NCBI GenBank assembly: GCA_019454045.1
Contig: SKCR01018445.1
Location: forward strand, 62,001 to 126,000
From: Zanthoxylum bungeanum
Lineage: Eukaryota; Streptophyta; Magnoliopsida; Sapindales; Rutaceae
Length of the DNA stretch: 64,000 nt
Reading direction: 5' to 3'
Below are positions 19,609 through 30,924 of this stretch, in pieces (the first letter of the stretch is position 1; each line of letters begins with the position of its first letter). Below the pieces are notes generated by a model. It saw nothing but the letters and a program-made list of their open reading frames with translations, made no database searches and was not told the DNA's origin. Both the position numbers and the translations under genes were made by a program.

Positions 19609-20488
19609 TGATCGGTTAAATCACTCACGTAACGCAAGCGCACGTATCGCTCAAGTAGTATAAAATGTATCGATCCCACGAGGACTTAATACCTAAGATA
19701 TTAATTTATGAAGCTAAATGTTTACGAGTATCTAATAGATTTGTTGTTTGATTGTTTGGTGATTTAAAACTAAAGACAAGTAAATAAAACATTGCGAAAG
19801 TGAATTAAAGGAAAATTCAGTATTATAAAACTATCTAGGGTTGTGAATCCTTCCAATATCTTTTAAAGATGAAGTGGTTATCTCGTGTTTGTGCAATATA
19901 TTGGTTTATTAACCTGTAACACGAAAATATGCAAAAGTCTTTGTCGATGGTCAGATGCAAATACCCAGTTTAACCCAATTAATCATATGTCTATGTTAAC
20001 CAAGTTACCTGAATTCATTAAGATTAAGTTCCAATTGTGGCTACCCCCACCTGACATGTTATATGTCTATCCTGTAAGGAAATCTACCTAAGGGTCACCA
20101 TGTCCTGAGGTGAGATCGTAAGCTATTGAGTCTAAGGCTGAAACTTATAATTCCTTCATCAAGTTTATTTTAAATTTACCAGATCAATCTTATTAATGGC
20201 CAGTTAACAAGAAGCGTTAAGCTTAAAACTCAATAAATAAACTTTATATTCCCAAGTCATAAAATAACCCCTTATAAACCGGTGATATTGGAATTCATCA
20301 CGACCCCAATATGGTATTTAGTTACTAGATATATCTAGGATTAGTAAAGACATAAATAAAGTAAATGACATAAAGTAAAAATGAAAATTAAAAAAGATAA
20401 AATAAACAATAAAGAAAATGCTGTGATTAGATGATCCACTTTTATTACTTCTAATTTAGATATCTCCCTTATTATAATATACAAATTT
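19609..20488 (-). repeat. Athila LTR, partial
   Basis: The minus-strand LTR end corresponds to 9360-10258 of the LOG element: gatcccacgaggactt, the ggtgatattgga-ttcatcac segment (20280) and tttagatatctccc (20457). It is clearly diverged. It is cut at 20488 where a Copia LTR starts. Confidence 0.8.
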
Positions 20489-22436
20489 TGTTAGTGTTCC
20501 TAGAACATGCCAAGGATCTCTAAGAAGATTTTTGTGTGAATAAATCAAAGAGAGTTGCGGAAATTACTTACTTTGATTGGATGAGTTTCAAAACTTTTCT
20601 TTGTTGAAGATGAAGCTCCAAGATTTGAATAGAGTTCTAAACCCTTGGGTGAGTTTCCCTATCACCTTTACTTGACCCTTTTAAGTGATAGCTTTGAACA
20701 AAATGAAAGAAAAAAAATTTCTCCTCCAAGTCCATGTGGTTCGGCAATTGAGAGAGTTTTGGGAGAGAATGAATAGTTACTTGTTTAAAAAAAAAAGTGT
20801 GTTAAATATGGTTTCCAAAACCATGTTGGTTAAAAGCAAGTGGTTTTGTAAAAAAACCAATTACTTTTGCCAACTACCACCATCACCTTTGACAAGTGAT
20901 GTGAGTGGTGGGTCCCACCCAATTTTAATTCCAAATTTAGTTGTCACACACAACACGACTTTGGGCCCGGTTACGTTTAATCCGATTAAACGAACTTTCC
21001 ATCGCGATGTAATTAAATCCAATTTAATTAAATAATAATGCCTCGTAAAATTATTACGAAAGTCGCTTACGAATTAATTCCCAATTAATTCGTTCGCCTG
21101 AATTAAAATCTAATTTAATTCCGTGTTGAAATCTGATTTCAATAAATATATCCAATATATTATTTTAGCATAAATAAATAAATTAAATCGAAAAATCCAA
21201 TTTAACTATTAAACTTATTTTGCCGATTAATTCCAAATTAATCGCGCTCTCTCTACTAGTCGAATTGATCCCAGATTAATTCTTGACGCAATTAATCCTA
21301 TATTAATTTTCTCTATGTTAATTAATCCTAGATTAATTCTTGCCGTAATTAATCCCATATTAATTTTCACTTTCATAATTAATCCCAGATTAATTCTGTT
21401 CGAGTCAAATATCATCGGTGAATCTTTGGGAAGCGACCCAAGAGATCCCTGGATATGTTGGCAGTAAATCTGGTTGTCGGACTATCCGAATACGTGCGTA
21501 CCCGGTACCACGTTCTTACCGATTTACAAGACATGGTTGGCTTCTAGCAAAACACCGTGCCTACCCAATTCTCCAGAAATATTCTTTAAAGGAATATAAT
21601 AATTTTATCAGGTGTAGTATACAGTGTATTGCGTATTACGATCCAGTATCGGATGTCACATGCTAGGCCTGGGGCTGGAATTGTGTATGCCCTGTACGAA
21701 GCATATATCGGATCACTGGCAACTAGTCTCTATAATCGGATAATCATGACCTAGTCATATTATCCCGATACTGCAGTACTTAGGTACCAGTTCTGTATCC
21801 TACGTGATCATCACTCCATATGACTAAAGTGATACTTCCATCTTGACATCACACCCAATACACTACGATTCTCAGTATACCCAGAAGAGGCATACACAGA
21901 AACTGTTAAAGCCCCGAACGACCAAAACCAAAGCATACTGATTGTCGCAAGTATTAGCGATGCAAGTCTCAGATTAAGACCAAATACACCTACCCTGATT
22001 CGGATTCCCATAGACACATAGTCATACTACCAATGGGATTCCGATGGGTCTATCCAGAGCGAAGCTGTTTCCGTACCATCGGTAAATAGAACCTTCTATC
22101 ACACTTGCATAAGTATCCAATACTTAAATATATGAGAACTATGTCGTTAAGCTTCCATAAAGCGCACAAGTGCGATACAGCCTATTCCGCATTATCGATG
22201 TCCAGTCTCGATAATACTACGACTAGAGATATTTAATGATTAAACCTTTCGTGGATTAATAATGTCTCATATCTTATTAATCCGGAACTAATCATAAGGA
22301 CTTTTATCATTTATATATCCGAGTAATCTAATTACAAAATGATAAAAGAGAATTTCCTTTGTCACATAGTTAATTTTGTACAAGAATGCCTTGTCCTTTA
22401 CAAAATAGTGATGCTATGGGTCATAATTGTCCAACA
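20489..22436 (-). repeat. Copia 3' LTR, full length
   Basis: 1,948 bp on the minus strand, starting TGTTGGACAATTATGACCC and ending ...CTAACA. It is homologous to 2522-4005 and contains about 450 bp lost from that copy (20489-20930). A polypurine tract (22437-22450 inverted) abuts it. It interrupts the Athila LTR on its left. Confidence 0.85.
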
Positions 22437-23197
22437 ATCTCCCACTTGGCCTATAGACAATCACTCAAGTGTCCGACACTTGAACTATGTACCGGTCGCT
22501 AATGCTTATGCTGAGAATATCATTTTCGCCAGCGGATTTAAAAGTTATCATCTGATGCGATTTATTCGATCATCACATCGCCACGATGTATGATCTCATG
22601 AATCAGATAAAACTGTCGAAGTACATACTTGGATCGTTGATGAGATCATAATTCTTTAGCCTGTACTGTAGCCTAGCTCAGCTGCTAACAGAACTACTTC
22701 CTAATCCAATTAGGAATTTTATAGATCCAAAATGCTTCTTCTGCTACCTCAGCTGCAGCAATATAATCCACTTTTGTTGAATCGGCAACAGTATCTTGCT
22801 TGGAAGATTTCTAGCTCACTATTCCGTTGTTCAAACAAAATTACATACCCTAATTGCGACTTAAAGTCATTTTTATCGGTTTGGAAACTTGCAATGGTGA
22901 ACCTAGTCACTTCAAGTTCTCTTTCTCCATGTTTTAAGCATGCATCCTTAGTTTGTCTAAGATACTTAAGGATGTTATTAACATCAATCCAGTGACCATC
23001 ACCTGGATCGGCCTGATTGTGACTCCAAATGCTCAAATCATATGAGACAACCAGGTCGCGTACATTTCTTTCAATGTACGAGTTCTCGGAGAGTGCCAAC
23101 AACTTTTAGATCTATCCAAGTAGATCCTTATTCCTAGAATAAAGGTTGACTCTCCCAAGAATTTCTATGGAGAATTTTAATGAAAGTCAAGCTTTCC
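22437..23197 (-). pseudogene. Copia pol C-terminus (RT end and RNase H)
   Basis: Reading leftward there are a broken SLKF...FILGIRIYLDRSK piece, then a 117-codon frame with LALSENSYIE, SIWSHNQADPGDGHWIDVNNILKYLRQTKD and FTIASFQTDKNDFKSQLGY. The decayed RNase H tail continues to 22437. These match the plus-strand copy at 1590-2507, with one internal deletion after SYIE. It is cut at 23197 by the Tat-type LTR, within the RT stretch equivalent to 1576-1590. It probably continues at 34074. Confidence 0.85.
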
Positions 23198-24629
23198 CAA
23201 AGCCGCGGGAAACGGATATCGGAAGGGGAAATTCAGAATAAACAAGCTCATTGTCGTTCGTTAGTGCTGCGTTCGCTACTTCGTTCGAACGGAAAACAGA
23301 TTGCGGGTGTTCGGTCGCGTTCGAGGAAGCGTTCGAACGGTGTCGGTAATTCTGGTTTTGCTGCTAGCCTCACACCCAGCCCATTTAGCCCCCAAAGCCC
23401 ATAAAACACATCTCAATTAAATAAATAAATATTATTAAAACATTAACTAAATAAGATAATAATTAAATAATTAAATAAAACATATACCAAACATAAAATA
23501 AACAATTACCAACTTAAACTAAAATCATGCCTAAATTAAACAAATCACATACTAAATCAAAAATATAATCATACCAAGTTAAAATCAATCAACCAATTAA
23601 AGCCAATCGTATATTTGACTTCCTAATCTAATAAGATAATTACCAATCTAAAATATTGTATTCCTAAACCAAACCAAATCAAATCCCTTGCATTCCTAAA
23701 CCAACACAAATTAAATATTACAACTTCCTAATTTAAAATATTTTGTCCCCCCTCAATCTTGTGTATACCTTTCTCATCTCTCCTAATTTGGAAACAAGAA
23801 TCTCTTCCTTGTGAGACAAGGTGAAACCCTAGACATCTTCTATATAAACAACCCCTAACCAAAGCTATGGTCTCCTTGACGCATATAATTCACACCCCTT
23901 CTCTCGAATCTCTGTACTCTCTCTACACGCCCAAGACTAAACAAAAAAAAAAGGAAAACACTTCACACATACACAAGAAAGAGAACAAAGAACCCACCAC
24001 AAGCCACCACCCTCCATAATCGAATCCAAAGCACCTACAACCACCCTCCATAGTCGAATCCAAAGCACCTACAACCACCATAGCCGAATCCAGAACACAC
24101 CCAACTCACCCTTAGCCGAATCCTAAAACACGCCTAAACAACCTCCTAGATTACCTTAAAACAACAGCCCAAATCCTTAAAAAACAGTAACATAAAACTG
24201 CATAGATAATCTTAAAAATAATCACATACAACTGCACTAAGAACCCACACAAACTTGGAATAGTTCATTGAAAACGTTAAAACAGGTGGCCCGTGCAGTG
24301 AGCAGCAAGACAGAGGCCGAATAGGAGCAGAACGGAGTTCGAACCGCAAGCAAAACAACAAAGCAGTGAGCTAGGACGATGAACCAGTGAACCAGAAAAG
24401 TTACGGAGCTTTACCCCTTCCGATCTTCGTGAAACGCGAGTCCGAGAGACGGCTTAAAAGGTTAGACTGAGGGTATCTTTCACACTTGTTTTCTTTTTCC
24501 GCATTATTTATTAAGTATTACTTGTATGATTGTCATGTTGAAATGCGTGTTGTGGTCTTTGAGTAGATAAATATGCATGAATTATGAGATGTAATATGTT
24601 GTGGGTATTGGATGAATGAGAGATGTGTC

Positions 24630-24745
24630 AACTCTCGCGGTATATCGGATGGAAACCCGGACATAAATTTCATAGCCGATTCCGAATGGACGGTAATATG
24701 ATCTGTACTCGGGCCACAACTCCACGTACGCTTGAGGAGTAAACA
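24630..24745 (+). promoter_or_regulatory. Conserved LTR block, copy 1
   Basis: The unit runs gcggtatatcggatggaaac, ccggacataaatttcatagc, cgattccgaatggacggtaa and on to acaactccacgta. It recurs at 25743-25840 in the same LTR, in the 3' LTR, inverted in 56590-57270 and 61140-61245, and in shortened form at 36735-36785. It is the most conserved part among diverged LTRs, so a regulatory or RNA-structural role is likely but unproven. Confidence 0.6.
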
Positions 24746-25329
24746 GCACCATCTTTCTTTTGCCTTGTGTTGCTTTGGTTTGTTTATTTTTCGTCACTTG
24801 AATTCTGTATGTTGTTATTTATGCATGATTCAATCAAGCGCATGGCTTAGTGAGTTAGTCCAAAGGTCCTCCATTTGGGAGACAAAGAGCCGAAAAGGCA
24901 CCTTTGTGACACTACTTCGCCGCGTCGGTTGATGTGTGTTCGGTTGGATGCGAGATACGTTCAATCGGGCATACTTAGTTTGATATCATTGATTTTATCT
25001 TTTATGCATGGTTCAATCAAGCGCATGGGCTTAGTAAGTGGAATGAAGATCCCTTATGGGGAGGGGTTAAAACCCGTCACCACGATGCTTTGCCGCGCCG
25101 GTTGATGTGTGTCGGATTGGATGTAAGATGTGTTCAATCGGGCATACTTGGTTGATATGATTGGTTCTATTTTTGTATGTGTGATGCGACGCGCATGGGT
25201 TTAGTACGTTGGTCTAAAGGTCCTCTCTTTGAGAGATCAAGAGCCCCAAAAGGCCACCTTTACGGCAGTACTTCGCCGCGCCCCCCTTTAGTTTGTGTTT
25301 ATGTATTGCATCCCATTTCATGCATCAGG

Positions 25330-25612
25330 TCCGTTCCCGTTCGAACGCGTTTACGAACGCAACTCGAACGCGCATACATTTTGCCTTATCATGCATCAGG
25401 TCTCATTTCCATTCGAACGCGTTAACAAACGCCATACGAACGTGAGCATTCTGTTTCATTTCCGTTCGAACGCGTTAACAAACGCCATACGAACGTGAGC
25501 ATTCTGTTTCATTTCCGTTCGAACGCGTTAACAAACGCCATACGAACGTGAGCATTCTGTTTCATTTCCGTTCGAACGCGTTTACGAACGCTACACCAAC
25601 GCGCACCCACTG
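25330..25612 (+). repeat. 53-bp tandem repeat with TTCGAACGCG palindromes
   Basis: Copies begin at about 25408, 25461, 25514 and 25567, spaced exactly 53 bp, with diverged edges from 25330. Each has ccgttcgaacgcgttaac then aaacgccatacgaacgtgag. TTCGAA is palindromic and each unit carries several CpG pairs. The array recurs at 33140-33400 and as a 113-bp variant at 59955-60520. Confidence 0.9.
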
Positions 25613-26271
25613 AACTGAGTCCTCCTCATTAGATTTCATGCGTAGTTTTCCTAGTAGCTATCTCCACATGTATAAATACAAATATGTTAATGTATTACAA
25701 TTCATATGCTTATGTCATGATAACATTTGAGTATTATTTCTTGCGGTATATCGGATGGAAACCCAGACGTAAATTCCGTAGCCGATTCCGAAGGGACGGT
25801 AGTGCGGTCTGTACTTGGGATACAATTCCACGTACTGCTTGGAAAAGTGCCCATATGTGTGCTTGTATGGTTAATATGTGTGCTTGTGTTTTCCTGAATG
25901 TAATATGCAAATGAAGTTGTATGTTCGTTGCTATTTTGATATATGTTAAGCATGCAATTTTAAACGTGAGATATATGTGAAATGTGTACATAAGTTTTTT
26001 TTGAATATGATAATTTAGAAGCATGATACTCTTGGAAATAAGTGTTACTTAAGCTTGATTAATTAAATTATTACATAAATCTTTCATTACAAGTGACATA
26101 AGTAAGGGACCATTTCGAACCCAACGGTTTGAGGTCTTCCCTTGCGAGGGGTGAGTGCGGCCTTAATCTTTGTCCCGGTTCACATCGGGTGGCGACTCCA
26201 TGTTATTTAGTACTTCCCAACTAGGCCGCGAGCCTAGGAACGGCGTCGCCCAGGTTCTGTTGTCCACAGTC

Positions 26272-26289
26272 TGGCGACTCCACTGGGGA
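26272..26289 (+). other. Primer binding site of the Tat-type element
   Basis: tggcgactccactgggga, 3 bp after the LTR end. This sequence is the one reported for Tat/Ogre-group elements (tRNA-Arg). Confidence 0.8.
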
Positions 26290-27399
26290 TGGAAAGTTGG
26301 CCCCGAAATATTGTCTTGTAATATTTGGATTTATGTTTTAATTGACCATGTCTATAGTGGATAAAGTGGGGGTTTAATCAAGGGCACTTTGAGGCTAGGT
26401 GATGGTTTGGTGTCTTCCTTCACTCACTACCTTTCTAGAAGGAAAAGCTGTGAGGACACCTATATGGCCATCTACTCGTAGCCTTTGTGATGGACTAATT
26501 TGGAGGACTCGTTGTTTATTCCTGACACCAAGCGATAAGAGCATAAGAGGCTTGGTTATTTAAGTGAGCCTCGCTCCACCTTCCCTCTGGGAATCTACAA
26601 TGGGAAATCCATTTGACAGTCCGTCACACACCATAGCTTATTGGCACGTACCTTAGTGTATAAAAAGGGGTGCGCTCACTTGTCGCTCGAACCCTTGAGT
26701 GGGGAGACCTAGTTGTGGGCCATCCTTCGCCGGTGAGAGCCTTTGTCTATACTCTTACTAACCCACCCATAGACCGGGTTGGCTAAAGTAGCAATTATTT
26801 CCTTGAGTATGTGCTTGTGGACCATCCTCATTTAGATGCAGTTGGACTATGTCAGAAATGCGGGCTTGTTGGCCATTTAAACTGGGGCAAGTTCGTACCA
26901 TATGACTATTAGGCCCAAAGCTTCTAAAATGTTGATGGGCCATTATGTAAAAATTGTTATGTTATGTTTGCATTATCTCCCTTCTATGCTTATGTTTGGG
27001 AACATCATCGTTTGGATCCATTTGGACCATTTGTCATGGGATATGGGCTTGTTGGGCCATTTAAACTGGGACAAAGATGTATTCCATGACTATTGGGCCA
27101 AAGGCGTCTAAGTGTTGGTGGGCCACCCTTGTGCTTGTTTTCGGAATATATCATTTGGATTTAGTTGGGCTCTTTGCCATAAGACATGAACTCGTTGGGC
27201 CATTTAAACTGGGACGGGTTCACCCTTATGACAGTTGTCCCAAAAGCTTCTAAAATGATAATAGGCCGATTTGTTTGAGAATTTTTATTTAATTTAGTAT
27301 GTTATATGTTACATGCATCTCATGCACCCTATGCATACATACATCATGTTAACCCTTGTGTTCTGAAAGCCATCATAGATTCCCGTTGGGTTAGGAAAA
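26290..27399 (+). other. Leader with three-fold repeat of the Tat element
   Basis: Non-coding. Three diverged units of about 105 bp (26843-26946, 27020-27128, 27163-27272) share gggcttgttgg-ccatttaaactggg-c and gactattgggccaaagc. They lie between PBS and gag, where a packaging signal would be expected. An earlier stretch (26400-26760) shows nothing recognisable. Confidence 0.6.
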
Positions 27400-28735
27400 A
27401 TGGAAGACTCATCAAAATACTGGGAAACAGACATGAGTGAATCAGATATTGAGGTATCCCGTATGGATCAGTTGGAAACGGTCTCGCCAAGGTCACTGAA
27501 CAGTTGCAAGCCTTGACTACTGCCATGACAAATATGGCTGTGCCCCGTGCTGGGGGAAATTCTGAGAATGTAAGGCGCGAGGAGCCTCCGAATGGGTTGG
27601 GGGATGATATCCCCTTTGATGATGATATGGCAGAGTATGCAACAGACAGAGTGATTGGGTCCCAGGCCGAGATACAGAAACTCAGGGATCAGGTTGAATC
27701 CGTTACCCGCAAGATGAGGGGTAAGAATGAAGATTTGCTAGATTATGAGACAATGAAGTTTGAGGAGCAGTTGCCAGCTCAGTTTAAGATGCCGGATTTG
27801 GCTAAGTTCAATGGGAATGGAGATCCGAGGGTGCATCTCCGTCAGTATGTGTCTGTTATGAGTTCAGTTGGCCTGTCTCAGCGCCAAGTATAAAAGATGT
27901 TCGGGATGTCACTCGAGGGGGCACCCGTAGTATGGTACCAAAACCTAGACAAGCAGGTTAAGGAAGATTGGAGGGAGCTAGCTGATGCTTTGTTAAAACA
28001 ATATGTCACGGACCTGGAGATTGACTTGTCACTCCGTGACTTAGAAAATATCAAGTAGAAGCCGGAGGAAAATTTTAAGGAATATGTGGACCGCTGGAGG
28101 AGCCAGCTTCTGAAGATGCAGACCTGGCCCTCAGAAAAGGACCAGATCAAAATGATCATCAAGGGCACCAAGCCCTCTATTTATGGCAAACTGAGGAGAA
28201 TGACTTCGATGATTACTGATTTTCGACAGCTGAGGGAGACAGTTATGGATATTGAGGAGGAGGAAGCCGAGAACAGAAAGTTTTATGGACAGAACAGAAG
28301 GAATATTGGGGGACATTCAGGGACTATGCCTGCTACTGCTGAGGTCACTGCCATTAAGAACAGACGATTTCTAACCTTGGTAAGCCTCCTTCAAAGGTAT
28401 TCGAAAAGCTGAAGGCGCAAGGACTCTTAAAACCTTTGGAACCTAGGCCCATTCCAAATCCTGTGCCACCTCACATGAACTTAAACTTATACTGTCACTT
28501 CCACCAAGAAAAAGGCCATGACACCGACAACTGCGCCCGCCTCAGACATGAAATCCAAAACCTCATCGATGCCCATACAATACCCGACCCAGAGAAAGAA
28601 CAACCCAACGCACACAGAAATCCCCTGCCCAACTACATGATCAACTCTGGCCTACCTGAAACCCTTGTCCTCCAAACTCTCAACCACTCAGTCATAGGAA
28701 TAAGGGATAATAATAATGTGAAAACCATGGGCTGA
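27400..28735 (+). pseudogene. Tat-type gag, frameshifted
   Basis: The start MEDSSKYWETDMSESDIEVSRMDQLE parallels the minus-strand gag at 19262. A shift near 27485 is followed by EQLQALTTAM-, DDDMAEYATD and FKMPDLAKFNGNGDPRVHLRQYVSVM. There are in-frame stops at 27891 (TAA) and about 28057 (TAG). Then come KEYVDRWRSQLLKMQTWPSEKDQ and FRQLRETVMDIEEEEAE. The final 99-codon piece has the zinc knuckle YCHFHQEKGHDTDNC and ends MINSGLPETLVLQTLNH. Structural Gag of the capsid, here non-functional unless recoded. No pol follows. Confidence 0.85.
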
Positions 28736-29280
28736 AGAAGAAGGCACTGTTGTTTCTCCTAATTTATCTTGCACTTTAATAAAGACATTGATTTTGTTTA
28801 CCTGTTCGAACGTTTCCTCAACAATAATAAAGGCGATCATTTCATTTATCTGCCTAAGACTATTACTTTCAAACTTGCAACATGAGTGTGTTCAATCTTG
28901 GAAATGTGATACTCAGAACGTAGGGAATCCTCAAAAGAAGCAAGCAGAAAAGATAAGTTAGCCATTCAGGAATTGGGAAATGGAGACAGTGGGACTGTTA
29001 GACTTGGAAAGAAACGGGTTCCTGGAACAAATCAGTGAAGACAGGTGGAAATGGTACTTTCCCCAAGAGAAGAATGGTCATCAATGGAATTGACAGAAGA
29101 CCAACCAACGGGATAGGAAACTCATTCACGCATGCATGCATAAATGTAACACATTTTGCATCCTTTGTGTTTGTTTTTATTTTGTGTTCACAGGTTTTAA
29201 GAATAAGAAAAGAGGCAAAGAACAAGCTAATCAGAAATGGTAAAAAGCACAGTATCGGATTCAGGTAATGATTCCAGGGT
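28736..29280 (+). other. Non-coding stretch after gag
   Basis: No domain is recognised. It begins directly after the gag stop, where protease would start in an autonomous relative. Short frames at 29000-29290 carry no motif. Confidence 0.5.
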
Positions 29281-30720
29281 TGAGGGCCCATTTGAGTTTA
29301 AGTTTCGGGGATGACACTTTGGGGGCGAGCCCACATTGGTTCAGATCGGTTTCTGCCGGGTATGGCACTCTGGGGGTAAGGCCCATATAGAATCATCATC
29401 AGTCTTGCCGGATAAAAATCTGGAGGGCGGGCCCAAGTCATTATCAGTAGCTTGGGGACGAGTCCCAAGGGTGAGGCCCCATATCAGTATCAGTCTGGGG
29501 ACGAGACCCATATCAATATCAACATAGGGCGAGGGCCCCACATCTGCATCAGTTTGGGGGCGAGGCCCATATCAGTATCAGATCGAGGCAAGCCCATATC
29601 AGTTCAGAGGAAGAAAGCCTCATGTCAGTTCAATTCGGGAATATAAAACCCACACTCAGTGCAGTTCAGGAAGAAAGCCTGCATTCAATACAGTTCGGGA
29701 ATAAAGTCGAGGAGGAATAAAGCCTCATCTCAACAGTTCGGGAATAAAAACCCACATTCAGTTCAGTTCAGGAAAAAAGCATGCATTCAATACAGTTAAG
29801 AACAAAGCTCAAGGGGAAGAAAGCCTCATGTCAGTACAGTTCGGGAAGGAAGAAAGCCTACATTCAGTTCAGTTCAGGAAGAAAGAAAGCTGCATTCAAT
29901 ACAGTTCAAGAACAAAGCCACAGTCAGCTCAGATCAGAGAATAAAGCTCAAGGGGAAGAAAAGCCTCACGTCAGTATAGTTTGAGAACAAAGCTCAAGGG
30001 GAAAAGCCTCATATCAGTATAGTTTGAGAACAAAGCTCAAGGGGGGAAGAAAGCCTCATTTCAGTACAGTTCGGGAATAAAGCTCGGGAGGAATAGAGCC
30101 TCATCTCAACAGTTCGGGAATAAAGCTCGGGAGGAAAAAGCTTCATCTCACAGTTCGGGAATAAAGCTCGGGAGGAATAAAGCCTCATCTCAACAGTTCG
30201 GGAATAAAGCCGGGAGGAATAAGCCTCATCTCAAGTTTGGGAATAAAGCTCGGGAGGAAATAATAAAGCCTCATTCAACAGTTCGAGAATAAAGCTCGGG
30301 AGGAATAGAGCCTCATCCAACAGTTCGGGAATAAAGCTCGGGAGGAAAAAAGGATAAAGCTATCTCAACAGTTCGAGAATAAAGCTCGGGAGGAATAGAG
30401 CCTCATCTCAACAGTTCGGGAATAAAGCTCGGGAGGAATAAAGCCTCATCTTAACAGTTCGAGAATAAAGCTCGGGAGGAATAAAGCCTCATCGCAACAG
30501 TTCGGGAACAAAGTACAGGGGAATATATGCCTCATCTCAATACAGTTCGGGAATAAAGCCCACAGTCCAAACAATCATGGAATAAAGCCCTATCTCTACA
30601 CAGTCAGCAGTTCGGGAATAAAGCTCGGAGGAATAAAGCCTCATCTCAACAGTTCGGGAATAAAGCTCGGGAGGAATAAAGCCTCATCTCAATACAGTTC
30701 AGAAGGAACAGCGGAGGAGG
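29281..30720 (+). repeat. Tandem-repeat field with 43-bp core unit
   Basis: 29281-29640 holds short units of the type gggg-cgaggcccatatcagtatcag. From about 29640 units become agttcgggaataaag and ctcgggaggaataaagcctc followed by atctcaaca, 43 bp when complete, with many length variants to 30700. Some twenty copies are readable. No coding constraint is visible, since indels shift frame freely. Confidence 0.9.
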
Positions 30721-30910
30721 AGGCAGAGAATGGCACTCCAAGAATGGAAGCACGGTTCGGGAATGAACCAGGGGTCGCAGCACCTCACCACCAAAATCAA
30801 CGCAACTCAACACATGGTAAGTCAAGTGGCAGCTGGCGAGCCAGGTAAGTAGAAATGCATTGCATAACTTTGATAGGATTGTCACTGTTGCACATTACAC
30901 AAGTCCCATC
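30721..30910 (+). other. Spacer between repeats and polypurine tract
   Basis: Non-coding, no repeat. It leads into the tract at 30911. Confidence 0.4.
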
Positions 30911-30924
30911 AAAGTGGGGGCGAC
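30911..30924 (+). other. Polypurine tract of the Tat element
   Basis: aaagtgggggcgac directly before the LTR start TGTAGGCA. This is typical for the group. Confidence 0.8.

Larger units (their letters stand above)
23198..26268 (+). repeat. 5' LTR of the gag-only Tat element, start missing
   Basis: It matches 30998-34073 with few differences. Contents in order: CpG-rich start (23200-23360), A-rich 'aaataaat' zone, plant-promoter-like region with tctatataaacaa at about 23839, then a conserved block 'ggatggaaacccggac' at 24650. Three repeated 'gcgcatggg' units follow (24840-25300), then the 53-bp palindrome array, a second conserved block at 25750 and the end tgttgtccaca. Joined to Copia RT at about 23197. 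Confidence 0.9.

Noticed and set aside
25295..25498. CRISPR-like array
   Set aside because: Contiguous 53-bp tandem units without unique spacers, inside a plant LTR.
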